A stretch of 64,000 nt of DNA, taken from the NCBI GenBank assembly GCA_018710945.1, contig DVIW01000012.1, positions 1 through 64,000 of the forward strand. Direction: 5' to 3'. The DNA comes from Candidatus Aphodovivens avistercoris (lineage in GTDB: Bacteria > Actinomycetota > Coriobacteriia > Coriobacteriales > Eggerthellaceae). The position numbers and the translations under genes were made by a program. Below the pieces are notes generated by a model. It saw only the letters and a program-made list of their open reading frames with translations, was not told the origin of the DNA and made no database searches. Of the stretch, positions 40,332 through 47,730 are shown one piece after another; the stretch's first letter is position 1, and every line of letters begins with the position of its first letter.

Positions 40332-41266
40332 GCAACTTGGTCATCGAGATCGTGCGCGACGACGGGCTGGGAGACGGCAACCCGTCGTTCATCGCCGACG
40401 GAAGCAGGTGGGGCATACCCGTTGGCGGGCTGGAGAACTTCGGCGAGGTGTCCTACGAGGTTTCGACGCAGGAATACGCGCAGTACGACGGCTCGTCGCT
40501 TATGCGCGAGAGAACTCCCGAGCAGGACCGCACGATGGAGTTCGTTGCCCGCATCCCGCCCGAAGAGGCACGCGACGAGGCGATGGCGTTCTTCATCCCC
40601 CACCGCGAATACACGGTGAGGTGCACGGCGTTCGGCCGGACGCGGCACTTCAAGGGGCGCCAGCTCGCCTTCGCCGTCAAACTCGGAGGCGTGAACGAGC
40701 GGACCAAGGCCACCTGGACGTGCCTGTGCACCCAGCCGTTCTGGCTGTCGGAGGGCGAGCACGGCTACGACATCGCCGAAGCGCAGGGCATGAGGTTCTT
40801 CCCCTTCGTCTCGCTTCTCCCCGGCATCGACCTGCCGGGGACGGCGGAGAACGACGCCGGCGCCAAGGCCCCCGCGTACGTGCCGGGGTTCGTCTGCGGC
40901 ATCGTCAGCCACACACTGCGCCTGGAGAACGGCGGGCACGTCCCCACCTACCCGCGCTTCGCCGTTTCGGCGAGCGGGAACGTGGAGAACCCGACGATCC
41001 GCGTGACGGACGCCGCAGGCAACGCCGCCATGGACGTGACGGTGCTGGTCGAGATGGCCGAAGGCGACGAGCTGGTGATCGACTTCGACGCGCGCCCCAC
41101 CGCGATAGAGCTCAACGGGGAGAACGTGAGCCACCTGGTCAAGCCGGGATCGACGCTGTCCGCCAGCATCGGCGTCGGGCGCTACGACGTGGAGTGGTCG
41201 GCGGAGGCGGGCGACGCGTCCATGCGCGTGGTGCCGTCCATCAGGGAGAGGTACACGGGGATATGA
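40328..41266 (+). CDS. distal tail protein (Dit)
   Basis: 312 aa, ATGA overlap with the tape measure. Belt domain at the N terminus (FGEVSYEVSTQEYAQYDGSS, RTPEQDRTMEFVARI) and a galectin-like second half. Forms the hub at the tail tip. Confidence 0.82.
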   Translation: MSNLVIEIVRDDGLGDGNPSFIADGSRWGIPVGGLENFGEVSYEVSTQEYAQYDGSSLMRERTPEQDRTMEFVARIPPEEARDEAMAFFIPHREYTVRCTAFGRTRHFKGRQLAFAVKLGGVNERTKATWTCLCTQPFWLSEGEHGYDIAEAQGMRFFPFVSLLPGIDLPGTAENDAGAKAPAYVPGFVCGIVSHTLRLENGGHVPTYPRFAVSASGNVENPTIRVTDAAGNAAMDVTVLVEMAEGDELVIDFDARPTAIELNGENVSHLVKPGSTLSASIGVGRYDVEWSAEAGDASMRVVPSIRERYTGI

Positions 41267-42336
41267 TCGAAGCAGTCATCAGCCTGTACATGGTCGATCC
41301 GTCCGGGGCCGTCGCCCTTGCTGCGGCGAACGTCCCCTACTCCAACCTGCAATGGAACCGCTCCCTCTCGACGTGCGGCGACTTCGCCGCGCAGCTCGTC
41401 GGCCGGTTCCCGCTGCCATGGCCGGGGCGCTACCTGCTCACCCGCAGCGACCGCCCCGAGGCGGCCGTCGTGGAGAAGGTCGAGTACTCGGACGGCGTTG
41501 CGAGCATGTCGGGCAGGTTCGCCGAATGCCTGCTCGACCGCCGGCGGTTCGGCGCTTCCGGCGGAGCGGCCAGCGGGGCGAACTGGCGCCAGGCGGTCAC
41601 GGAAGCGTTCGAGTCTTGGCCGCTTGAGGACGCCCCCGCCATCCTGATGGGCGCGGGAACCGAGCAGGCGTCCGGCGCGTCCTACGCCGTCAAGGCCGAC
41701 AAAAGCGCCACGGCGATGGAGGCGGTCTACGCCGTGACGTCGGCAAAGGGAAGCTACCCCGTCCTGTCGCTTGACTGGGAGGCGGGCGCGCTTTCACTGT
41801 CGATCATCGATGGCAAGGACAGGACGCGCGCGCAGTCCGAGAGGCCGGTCATGGTGTTCGGTTTGGAAATGGCCACGGCGAGCGCGGTGTCGTACTCGGG
41901 CGACTACTCGGTGGCGTGCTCGACCGTGGTCGCCACGGCGTCGAAGCAGGCCCAGGACGCGGCGGGCGTCGAGGTCGAGGTCGCCGTTCCGGGGTTCGAC
42001 CCCGAGACGATGTGGCGCGCCATCGCATCCGAGGACGTGTCATCGCTCTGCTCGGACGATCCGACCGAGGGCGAGGCGGCCGAAGCCGGCGCGCTGCGCG
42101 CCTACGACCACATGCCCGCGCTGTCGGTGGACGCCACCGCCATGGGAAACGGGTACGGAACGCTGTGGGACCTCGGCGACACCTGCGAGGCCGACGTTCC
42201 CGAGGCCGGCGTGTCGGCATCGGCACGCATCGAGGAGGTGCGCGAGGTGGTCAAGAAGGAGGGAGCGACACTTGAGGTCTCATTGGGGTCGAAGGCGATA
42301 AGCAAGGTCGCGCGGGCGCTGATGCGCCTGCGATAG
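41263..42336 (+). CDS. tail tip protein (Tal / Gp37-like)
   Basis: 357 aa, overlaps Dit by 4 bp. The N-terminal LYMVDPSGAVALAAANVPYS and SLSTCGDFAAQLVG match the Siphovirus Gp37-like / prophage endopeptidase-tail family; no peptidase domain is added. It closes the tail tube. Confidence 0.78.
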   Translation: MIEAVISLYMVDPSGAVALAAANVPYSNLQWNRSLSTCGDFAAQLVGRFPLPWPGRYLLTRSDRPEAAVVEKVEYSDGVASMSGRFAECLLDRRRFGASGGAASGANWRQAVTEAFESWPLEDAPAILMGAGTEQASGASYAVKADKSATAMEAVYAVTSAKGSYPVLSLDWEAGALSLSIIDGKDRTRAQSERPVMVFGLEMATASAVSYSGDYSVACSTVVATASKQAQDAAGVEVEVAVPGFDPETMWRAIASEDVSSLCSDDPTEGEAAEAGALRAYDHMPALSVDATAMGNGYGTLWDLGDTCEADVPEAGVSASARIEEVREVVKKEGATLEVSLGSKAISKVARALMRLR

Positions 42337-42343
42337 GGGGAAT

Positions 42344-43282
42344 ATGGCAAAAGTCACATCGATCATAGACGTGTACCCCATCGATTCCGACTTCAAGAAG
42401 GACGAGAGCGGGGGTTTCATCCTTGACGAGCACGGCTTCGTGATCCCTGACAGGGGCTCGAACGCCGACGCGCTGCGCGACGTCATGAAGACGTTCTTCT
42501 CCAGCGGCGTGTTCGCCGACAGAGGCGACGAGCTGGCGGTCATCTCTTCCGGCGGAACCTGGAAAGTTGGAACCGGCATCGCGATGGCCGACGGCCTGCG
42601 CATCCCCGTGGAAGAGCCGGCCGAGGTGATAGGCCAGGAAGAGATCGGGGCGGGCGAGTACGCCTACATCTGCATAGCCGGCAGGTTCGAGACGCAGCTC
42701 CGAGACGGCGGCATCTATCCGGTGGTCACGAGCTCGCCAGCGTACGAGCCCGTGCGCGACGGATCGACCTACGAGCTTGTGCTGGCGCGCATCGACTGGC
42801 GCGGAACCATGACCGACTACCGCCTCGACCCGTCCATGTGCGGCGTCGCCGCCCCGTTCGAGAGCATCGACACCGATTCGTTCATGCTGGAGCTGTACAC
42901 GGCGGTCAGCCAGTTCAACCTCAACGTCGGTAAGGTGAGCAGCCTGCCGAGCGGCAGCACCCCCGAGGTCGTCGTGCGCAAGCCGATCATGGCTGGCGGG
43001 GAGGTGTACATCGACTTCGGCATCCCCAGGGGCGCGCCCGGCGAGCCGGGTCAGAGCGCGCCGGGGCTGTACATACAGGAGGATAGGCCAACAGAGCCGT
43101 CCGAGGGGGCGGTGTGGATGGGGACGAATCCAGACACGCGCCAGATCGAGCAGATTGAGGTCTACGAGCTGAAGGGCACCTATCCGGACGAGTTCTACCC
43201 GGACGAAGCCTACCCCGACGGCACAATCAAATGGGTGCCCTACACCATCGACCCGTCCCTGATCACTGGAAGCCAATCGTAA
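42344..43282 (+). CDS. upper baseplate / fibre protein with a short collagen-like segment
   Basis: 312 aa. N-terminal domain (TSIIDVYPIDSDFKKDESGG), a central beta-rich part, a helix (about 183-205) and a Gly-x-Pro-like stretch (GIPRGAPGEPGQSAPG, about 225-242) as in trimeric fibres. The C terminus holds repeats of YPDE/FYPDEAYPDG. Likely carries the variable fibre encoded next. Confidence 0.72.
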   Translation: MAKVTSIIDVYPIDSDFKKDESGGFILDEHGFVIPDRGSNADALRDVMKTFFSSGVFADRGDELAVISSGGTWKVGTGIAMADGLRIPVEEPAEVIGQEEIGAGEYAYICIAGRFETQLRDGGIYPVVTSSPAYEPVRDGSTYELVLARIDWRGTMTDYRLDPSMCGVAAPFESIDTDSFMLELYTAVSQFNLNVGKVSSLPSGSTPEVVVRKPIMAGGEVYIDFGIPRGAPGEPGQSAPGLYIQEDRPTEPSEGAVWMGTNPDTRQIEQIEVYELKGTYPDEFYPDEAYPDGTIKWVPYTIDPSLITGSQS

Positions 43283-43295
43283 GGAGAATTGAAGA

Positions 43296-43820
43296 ATGGC
43301 GAAGCAGACCGAAATCGGCTACGAGGCCCCCATCGAGTACCAGCCCTACGACACGGGCGGCACCCTCGTCAGGGCGGCGCACCTCAACGCGATGAACGAG
43401 GGCATCGTGAACGCCTGCAACGCGATTGACGAGCTGCGCACCAAGCGCCTCGTCACCTACATGGTGCTGCAGGACGGCGAGACCGCCACGCAGGACGCCT
43501 ACGGCGAGGCGATCCTGGGGCCGTGCCTGATCCTCGACCTCGCCGAGCGCGCGACCTACTACGACAACGGCGAGGACGGCGAGGCGCACGAGCGCAACCT
43601 GATCACGTCCGGAGCCGACATCGACGCGCTCCGGGATTCCATATCCCGGTGCGTCACCGCATCGGCTGTGACGGCCATGGTGAAGACTGGCAGCAACCAT
43701 CCTATCGAGATCGTGGTTGAGGGTGATGACAGCAACGTGACGCTGTACGCTTCGAGCGCGGGCATCGGGCTGTGGGACAACACCACAAGCAGCGCAATCG
43801 GCTCCGTTGACTGGCAATAG
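43296..43820 (+). CDS. tail fibre with switchable C terminus (currently joined form)
   Basis: 174 aa. Residues 1-118 are the constant part (YQPYDTGGTLVRAAHLNAMN, AERATYYDNGEDGEAHERNL, ending ALRDSISR). Residues 119-174 are the joined cassette (beta-rich, ending SAIGSVDWQ). The codons for Asp-Ser-Ile-Ser-Arg contain the recombination core at 43636-43649. Behind the stop codon lie two further cassettes that would continue the same frame after recombination, giving 201- or 218-aa forms. Probably the tip that contacts the host surface. Confidence 0.85.
   Translation: MAKQTEIGYEAPIEYQPYDTGGTLVRAAHLNAMNEGIVNACNAIDELRTKRLVTYMVLQDGETATQDAYGEAILGPCLILDLAERATYYDNGEDGEAHERNLITSGADIDALRDSISRCVTASAVTAMVKTGSNHPIEIVVEGDDSNVTLYASSAGIGLWDNTTSSAIGSVDWQ
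43631..43649 (+). repeat. recombination site A in the fibre gene
   Basis: CCGGGAT-TCCAT-ATCCCGG: perfect 7-bp arms around a 5-bp centre, the layout of a tyrosine-recombinase core. The right 14 bp (ATTCCATATCCCGG) recur at site B, 12 of them at site C. Confidence 0.82.
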
Positions 43821-43821
43821 C

Positions 43822-43835
43822 ATTCCATATCCCGG
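43822..43835 (+). repeat. recombination site B
   Basis: ATTCCATATCCCGG, direct copy of the site A core, one base after the stop codon of the joined cassette. Its left arm (AATAGC) is not conserved. Confidence 0.8.
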
Positions 43836-44087
43836 ACTAAACTTCTTACGATTTCCGGGAGGGAAGTGGCGGCCAACAGCTATTCCGATTTCGTGTTCGA
43901 AACCGAGGATTTCCAGTCGGTTCTATTCGCGATTCCCAATGTGACGACCGCATCGGAATCGTCAAAATACGGACTGCTGTCGGTCTCCACGACGCAATGG
44001 GGTGCCGAAACGGTCACCGTCAGGCTGTACAACGGCTCGGACGTGCGCGTCATTCCTACCGTCCGCGTTCTCGTGGTCGGCAGGTAG
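43822..44087 (+). other. silent fibre cassette 2, same orientation
   Basis: From site B an open frame continues in the same phase as the fibre gene: TCC ATA TCC CGG ACT AAA and on to TAG at 44085-44087. After joining at site A it would add 83 residues (TKLLTISGREVAANSYSDFV at the start, ending VRVLVVGR). A GTG at 43866 with GGGAGG could allow a free 73-aa product, but the site phase suggests it is a spare C terminus. Confidence 0.8.
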
Positions 44088-44095
44088 CGCCGCCC

Positions 44096-44412
44096 CTATT
44101 CGCCCGCTACGTAGACGAGGCGCACCCAGCCGCTTTCGCCGACGTTGGACGTTCCCGTGGCCCAGACGGCCCCTGCCTGGGGGTAGAACCTCACGTTGCT
44201 GCCCGGCAGGCAGAAGTACGGAAGCTCCTCGTATGGAGCCGGCAGATCGGGGAACTCGAACTGGAGCGCGTTGCCGGGGCTCTTGGCCGATGTGCAGTCG
44301 GCGTAGAACTGCAGGATCACCATTCCGCCAGATCGCACCGGGCTTATGAACTGGTAATCGTGCGTAGCCGATGACGCGTCTCCGATCTCAGCGAACGTCT
44401 GGGATATGGAAT
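44096..44412 (-). other. silent fibre cassette 3, inverted
   Basis: Read from site C on the minus strand: TCC ATA TCC CAG ACG TTC, open to TAG at 44096-44098. It would add 101 residues (QTFAEIGDASSATHDYQF, GGMVILQFYADCTSAKSPGN, ending WVRLVYVAGE). It converges on cassette 2 with only 8 bp between the stop codons. No own start codon or ribosome site fits the whole frame, as expected for a cassette that must be joined to be expressed. Confidence 0.82.
44401..44412 (-). repeat. recombination site C, inverted
   Basis: The minus strand reads ATTCCATATCCC followed by AG, so it faces sites A and B. It lies 4 bp beyond the stop codon of the recombinase gene. Confidence 0.82.
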
Positions 44413-44416
44413 ACCC

Positions 44417-45301
44417 TCACGCCGACCGCTGCAGATGCGCCGCCCACGCCCGCTGCGCCTGGACGCACACGCTCTTGCGCGGCACGATGTAGTGCTCGTA
44501 TGCCGTGCCTATCTCTGTGTGACCCAGCATCATCGCCACCGTCTCTATGCCCACGCCCGCCTCTATGGCGATGGTGGCCCAGCTGTGCCGCAGGTTGGTC
44601 ATGGAGACGTGCGGCAGGCCGTGCGAGCGGCACCACGACCTTATCCGCCTCGCCGTGGCGGTTGGGGACAGCGGGCAGACCAGATCGGACTTGCGTCGGC
44701 CCTTGGCGAGCTGGCGAAGGCGGCGCAGCGCAAAGGATGGGAGCCACAGGCTGCGGTCACTGCGGTCGGTCTTTGGCGGCACCACCACCGTCCCCGACCG
44801 CACGTCCTGGCGGCTCTTGGACACGCGTACCTCGCCGGTCTTGAGGTTGACGTCCCCCCACGTGAGCGCACACGACTCGCCGCGCCGAAGCCCGAGCGTT
44901 AGCGAGCAGATAGCCGCCGCCTCGGCCTCGCATCCCCAGAGGCCGCGCAGGTAGTCGCGCGCCTGGGAGGCGTCTAGTACCTGCGGATGGTAGGCGGGCT
45001 TGCGCGGCAGCTCGATGCCGGCCGTGGTGGGATCGTAGACACGCAGCCCCAGCCTGCGGATGGCCCAGCGGATGACCTGGCGCAGGGTCTTGTAGGCCTT
45101 TTCCGCCGCTCCCGGAAGCTCGAACGATGCCACCCAATCCTGGACGGAGTCCGGATCGATCTCTTCCAAGGCCATGCCGCCCCAGCGGGGCAGCACATGG
45201 AGGCGAAGGGCACTTGCGTAGCCCTCCACGGTGCTCTCGCGGCGCGTGCGGCGCTTGTCGGTCAGGTACAGATCTGCGATCTCGGCGATGGTCATGGCCA
45301 T
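44417..45301 (-). CDS. tyrosine recombinase of the fibre-switching cassette
   Basis: 294 aa. N-terminal SAM-like domain (about 5-95) and catalytic domain with Arg139, Lys177, Arg238, His239, His261 and Tyr271 (TAYEHYIVP), all present except a Thr at the first His of HxxR. It lacks the basic arm-binding N terminus of the integrase at 10084-11223, as simple inversion enzymes do. It lies in the middle of the tail/lysis region, opposite to its neighbours, touching site C. Most likely role: inversion among sites A, B and C, comparable in principle to the Rci shufflon enzyme. A second integrase from a nested element is the alternative. Confidence 0.87.
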   Translation of the reverse strand: MAMTIAEIADLYLTDKRRTRRESTVEGYASALRLHVLPRWGGMALEEIDPDSVQDWVASFELPGAAEKAYKTLRQVIRWAIRRLGLRVYDPTTAGIELPRKPAYHPQVLDASQARDYLRGLWGCEAEAAAICSLTLGLRRGESCALTWGDVNLKTGEVRVSKSRQDVRSGTVVVPPKTDRSDRSLWLPSFALRRLRQLAKGRRKSDLVCPLSPTATARRIRSWCRSHGLPHVSMTNLRHSWATIAIEAGVGIETVAMMLGHTEIGTAYEHYIVPRKSVCVQAQRAWAAHLQRSA

Positions 45302-45328
45302 GGCGTCTCCTCTCGTTTTCAGCGGTCA

Positions 45329-45380
45329 GAAATCCCAGACCGAATTCTGTCCCTTCCAGCTGCTTGCGGCCTGGGATTTC
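45329..45380. repeat. inverted repeat upstream of the recombinase gene
   Basis: GAAATCCCAG (45329-45338) and CTGGGATTTC (45371-45380), perfect 10-bp arms 32 bp apart. The arms contain ATCCCAG, the right half of site C, so they may be extra recombinase binding sites or an operator/terminator. Confidence 0.45.
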
Positions 45381-45385
45381 CTCAA

Positions 45386-45404
45386 GCGACACAAGGGAGA
45401 TCAT
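45386..45404 (+). promoter_or_regulatory. late-region 19-bp motif, copy 3
   Basis: GCGACACAAGGGAGATCAT, 29 bp before the holin start and just behind the inverted repeat. Best match to the 26243 copy (17 of 19). Confidence 0.5.
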
Positions 45405-45433
45405 GACCGGGCAACCAAGGGAAAGGAACGGAA

Positions 45434-45805
45434 ATGGGTCTCGAATCCCCAGAAATCGGCCTGCTCGCCGTCACGGTCGCCTTCATGCTGCTGGATATGG
45501 TGACGGGCATCGCCAAGGGCGCCAAATCGGGCGCGCTTGACTCGAAGGTCATGAGGGAGGGCCTGTGGCACAAAGCGGGCTTCATCGGCCTGATGGCGCT
45601 CGCCTACGCCCTGCAGTTCGCCGCCAGCCTCGCAGATCTCGGGATCGACGTGCCGGCTATCGGCGCGGTATGCGTGTTCGTCATCCTGACCGAGGCCGTC
45701 AGCATCGCCGAGAACCTGTGCGCGCTCAACCCGTCCATCGCGTCCAGCCCGCTTGGCTCGGCGCTCGCCGGCCACGGCTCGTCCAATGCTTCAAGCGGCG
45801 ATTAG
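45434..45805 (+). CDS. holin (phage_holin_4-like)
   Basis: 123 aa with three hydrophobic helices. The motif LLDMVTGIAKGAKSGALDSK followed by GLWHKAGFIGLMALAYALQF is characteristic of the toxin-secretion/phage-lysis holin family. It makes the membrane lesion that releases the lysins. Overlaps the next gene by 20 bp. Confidence 0.9.
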   Translation: MGLESPEIGLLAVTVAFMLLDMVTGIAKGAKSGALDSKVMREGLWHKAGFIGLMALAYALQFAASLADLGIDVPAIGAVCVFVILTEAVSIAENLCALNPSIASSPLGSALAGHGSSNASSGD

Positions 45806-46379
45806 CGCGGCGCTGGCCGCCTGCATCGCCCTTTCGGGAATCCCGGCGACGGAATGGCAAGCCGGCAAGGAATGGACGGATAAGCCAAGGGAGATGCCCC
45901 AATGGTACCAGGGGCAAGCGGAATGGGCTGCGAGGCCCTACGGGTACGGGACCATGGCGGATTCCGGCTGCGGGCTGGTGTCGGCGGCGATGGCGGCGTC
46001 GTGGCTCGTGAAGGACGAGGTTCCGCCCGATGCGCTCCTCGACGCCGTTGGCAACAGCTGCACCACCGGCGGCCTCAACGACATGGCGAAGTTCGGCGAT
46101 TACATGGCGGGCGCCTACGGGATCGGGGTCTCCGACCGCTACCACGACCCGCAGCGCGCCATCGCCGACGCCAAGGCGGGGGCGGCGGTCATCTGCTCCG
46201 TGCCCGGCAGGCTCGGCGACAGCGTGTACACGGGGCACATCGTGGTCGCCTACTGGCAGGACGGCTTGCGGATCGCCGATCCCGCGAGCCAGGGCAACAG
46301 CAGCCGCGTCTGGTCGGAGGCGGAGTTCGCCGCCACCGTCTGGGCGTATTTCTACACATGGGAGAAGGAGGAGATGTAG
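45786..46379 (+). CDS. C39-like cysteine peptidase in the lysis cassette
   Basis: 197 aa. N-terminal signal-like hydrophobic stretch (about 3-20), then a papain-like C39 domain: Cys62 (ADSGCGLVSAAM), His151 (GHIVVAYW) and Asp165 (RIADPAS). Likely a cell-wall or surface peptide hydrolase. Lies between holin and the GH25 lysin; both neighbours touch or overlap, so all three are one lysis operon. Confidence 0.8.
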   Translation: MLQAAISAALAACIALSGIPATEWQAGKEWTDKPREMPQWYQGQAEWAARPYGYGTMADSGCGLVSAAMAASWLVKDEVPPDALLDAVGNSCTTGGLNDMAKFGDYMAGAYGIGVSDRYHDPQRAIADAKAGAAVICSVPGRLGDSVYTGHIVVAYWQDGLRIADPASQGNSSRVWSEAEFAATVWAYFYTWEKEEM

Positions 46380-47435
46380 ATGGCCAAGTTCATCATCGAC
46401 GTGTCGGAGCACCAGGGCTCCATCGACTGGGAGGCGGTCAAGCCGCACATCGACGGCGCTATCATCCGCTGCGGGTACGGCAACGACGATGCCAGCCAGG
46501 ACGACAAGCAATGGGCGCGCAACGTCAGCGAGTGCGAGCGATTGGGCATCCCGTTCGGCGTGTACCTTTACAGCTACGCCACGGACCCCGGCATGGCGCG
46601 CAGCGAGGCGCAGCACGCCCTCCGACTGATAGCGGGCCGCAAGCTGCAGTACCCCGTGTACTTCGACTCCGAGCAGCCAGGGACGGAGGGCGTCGCTCGG
46701 GCGTGCGCCGAGGCGTTCGGCGACGTCATCGAAGCGGCTGGCTATTGGTGCGGGGTGTACGCGTCGCGCAGCTGGTTCCAGTCCTACATCAACCTCGACC
46801 GGTTCACCAAATGGATCGCGTCGTGGGGAAGCTCGGACGCCGGCATGGGGTGCGACATGTGGCAGTACTCCTCCGACGGCTCCATCGCGGGCATCTCGGG
46901 GCGCGTTGACTGCAACTGGTGCTACCGCGACTTCCCGGCGGAGATCGGCGGGGGCTCGCCGCAGGCCCCGGCGGGCGGCGGCAAGTCGGTCGAGCAGCTG
47001 GCCCAGGAGGTCATCCAGGGCCTCCACGGGAACGGGGACGAACGCAAGGCGTCCCTCGGCTCCATGTACGACGCCGTGCAGGCGCGCGTGAACGAGCTTC
47101 TGGGGGTTTCCGGCGGCTCCTCCCCTTCCGGCACCACCTACGTCGTGCAGAGCGGCGACACGCTCTCCGGCATCGGCGCGCGCTTCGGGGTGGATTACGG
47201 CGCCATCGCGTCCGCCAACGGGATCGCCGACCCCGATCTTATCTACGCCGGGCAGGTGCTGACGATCCCCGACGGCTCCGGGTCTGCATCAGGATCCTCC
47301 ACCTACATCGTGCAGGCGGGCGACTGCCTCAGCGTGATCGGGGACAAGCTTGGCATCGACTGGACGGCAATCGCCGCCAACAACGGGATCGGAGCGCCCT
47401 ACACCATCTACCCGGGGCAGGTCCTGTACGTCTAG
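46380..47435 (+). CDS. endolysin: GH25 muramidase, Cpl-7-like motif, two LysM domains
   Basis: 351 aa, starting right after the previous stop. GH25 domain 1-200 with Asp7 (IIDVSEHQG) and Asp96/Glu98 (YFDSEQ). A Cpl-7/CW_7-type binding motif at about 208-243 (LAQEVIQGLHGNGDERKA). LysM repeats at about 251-295 and 305-351 (YVVQSGDTLSGIGARFGV, YIVQAGDCLSVIGDKLGI). Cleaves the glycan backbone. No signal peptide, so export depends on the holin. Confidence 0.95.
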   Translation: MAKFIIDVSEHQGSIDWEAVKPHIDGAIIRCGYGNDDASQDDKQWARNVSECERLGIPFGVYLYSYATDPGMARSEAQHALRLIAGRKLQYPVYFDSEQPGTEGVARACAEAFGDVIEAAGYWCGVYASRSWFQSYINLDRFTKWIASWGSSDAGMGCDMWQYSSDGSIAGISGRVDCNWCYRDFPAEIGGGSPQAPAGGGKSVEQLAQEVIQGLHGNGDERKASLGSMYDAVQARVNELLGVSGGSSPSGTTYVVQSGDTLSGIGARFGVDYGAIASANGIADPDLIYAGQVLTIPDGSGSASGSSTYIVQAGDCLSVIGDKLGIDWTAIAANNGIGAPYTIYPGQVLYV

Positions 47436-47466
47436 GGGCGGCATCGGATAGGGATGCGCGCCCGTC

Positions 47467-47491
47467 GGCGGGGCTTCGGCCCCGCCTTTTT
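47467..47491 (+). terminator. intrinsic terminator at the end of the late operon
   Basis: 8-bp stem GGCGGGGC/GCCCCGCC with TTCG loop and five Ts, 31 bp after the lysin stop. Confidence 0.92.
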
Positions 47492-47614
47492 CATGCCCGT
47501 TTCCCTATCCCAGGAATATCCCAACTGCCCGTTTTTCCCGCTTTTCTCGTTCTTCTCGTTAATATTCCCGCAGGTCAGAACGTTGTCGTTGTCCCGAATC
47601 AACAATAATCGGAT

Positions 47615-47630
47615 GCGTTTCTTTTGTGAA
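47615..47630. repeat. attR core of the prophage
   Basis: GCGTTTCTTTTGTGAA, identical to attL at 10023-10038. Host DNA resumes at 47631. Between the terminator and this site the DNA is AT-rich and holds the inverted copy of the arm-like 12-mer (47569-47580). Confidence 0.88.
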
Positions 47631-47671
47631 CGGAGCGCGCCGTCGTTCGCTTCGCCGTCCACCATTATATA

Positions 47672-47683
47672 GAACAGTTGTTC
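47672..47683 (+). promoter_or_regulatory. LexA (SOS) box
   Basis: GAACAGTTGTTC fits the Gram-positive/actinobacterial SOS consensus GAAC-N4-GTTC exactly. It lies 47 bp before the polymerase ATG; a TACTAT just downstream (47692-47697) could be the -10. The DNA-damage role of the gene supports the call. Confidence 0.82.
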
Positions 47684-47730
47684 GTTTTTTGGTACTATGG
47701 ACGGGAAGGAGAAAGGGGGCGGGCTTCGGA

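Larger units (their letters stand above)
10023..47630. mobile_element. complete siphovirus-type prophage, about 37.6 kb
   Basis: Between identical 16-bp att cores lie, in order, integrase, repressor and cro-like gene, an early recombination/replication block, terminase, portal, capsid, tail, fibre and lysis genes. Nearly all late genes are intact and closely packed. The only damaged gene seen is the accessory membrane protein at 25235-26189. The prophage interrupts the intergenic region between the MFS-CBS gene and the SOS polymerase gene. Confidence 0.93.

Noticed and set aside
43866-44087. Independent 73-aa gene with GTG start
   Set aside because: Possible in principle, but the frame continues upstream through site B in phase with the fibre gene, which is better explained as a silent cassette.
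44417-45301. Second integrase as sign of a nested mobile element
   Set aside because: No second att repeat pair or foreign gene set surrounds it, while three matching cores in fibre-frame phase lie directly beside it.
43296-45301. Diversity-generating retroelement as the source of fibre variation
   Set aside because: No reverse transcriptase gene and no template/variable repeat pair were seen; the three cassettes differ completely rather than at scattered adenines.
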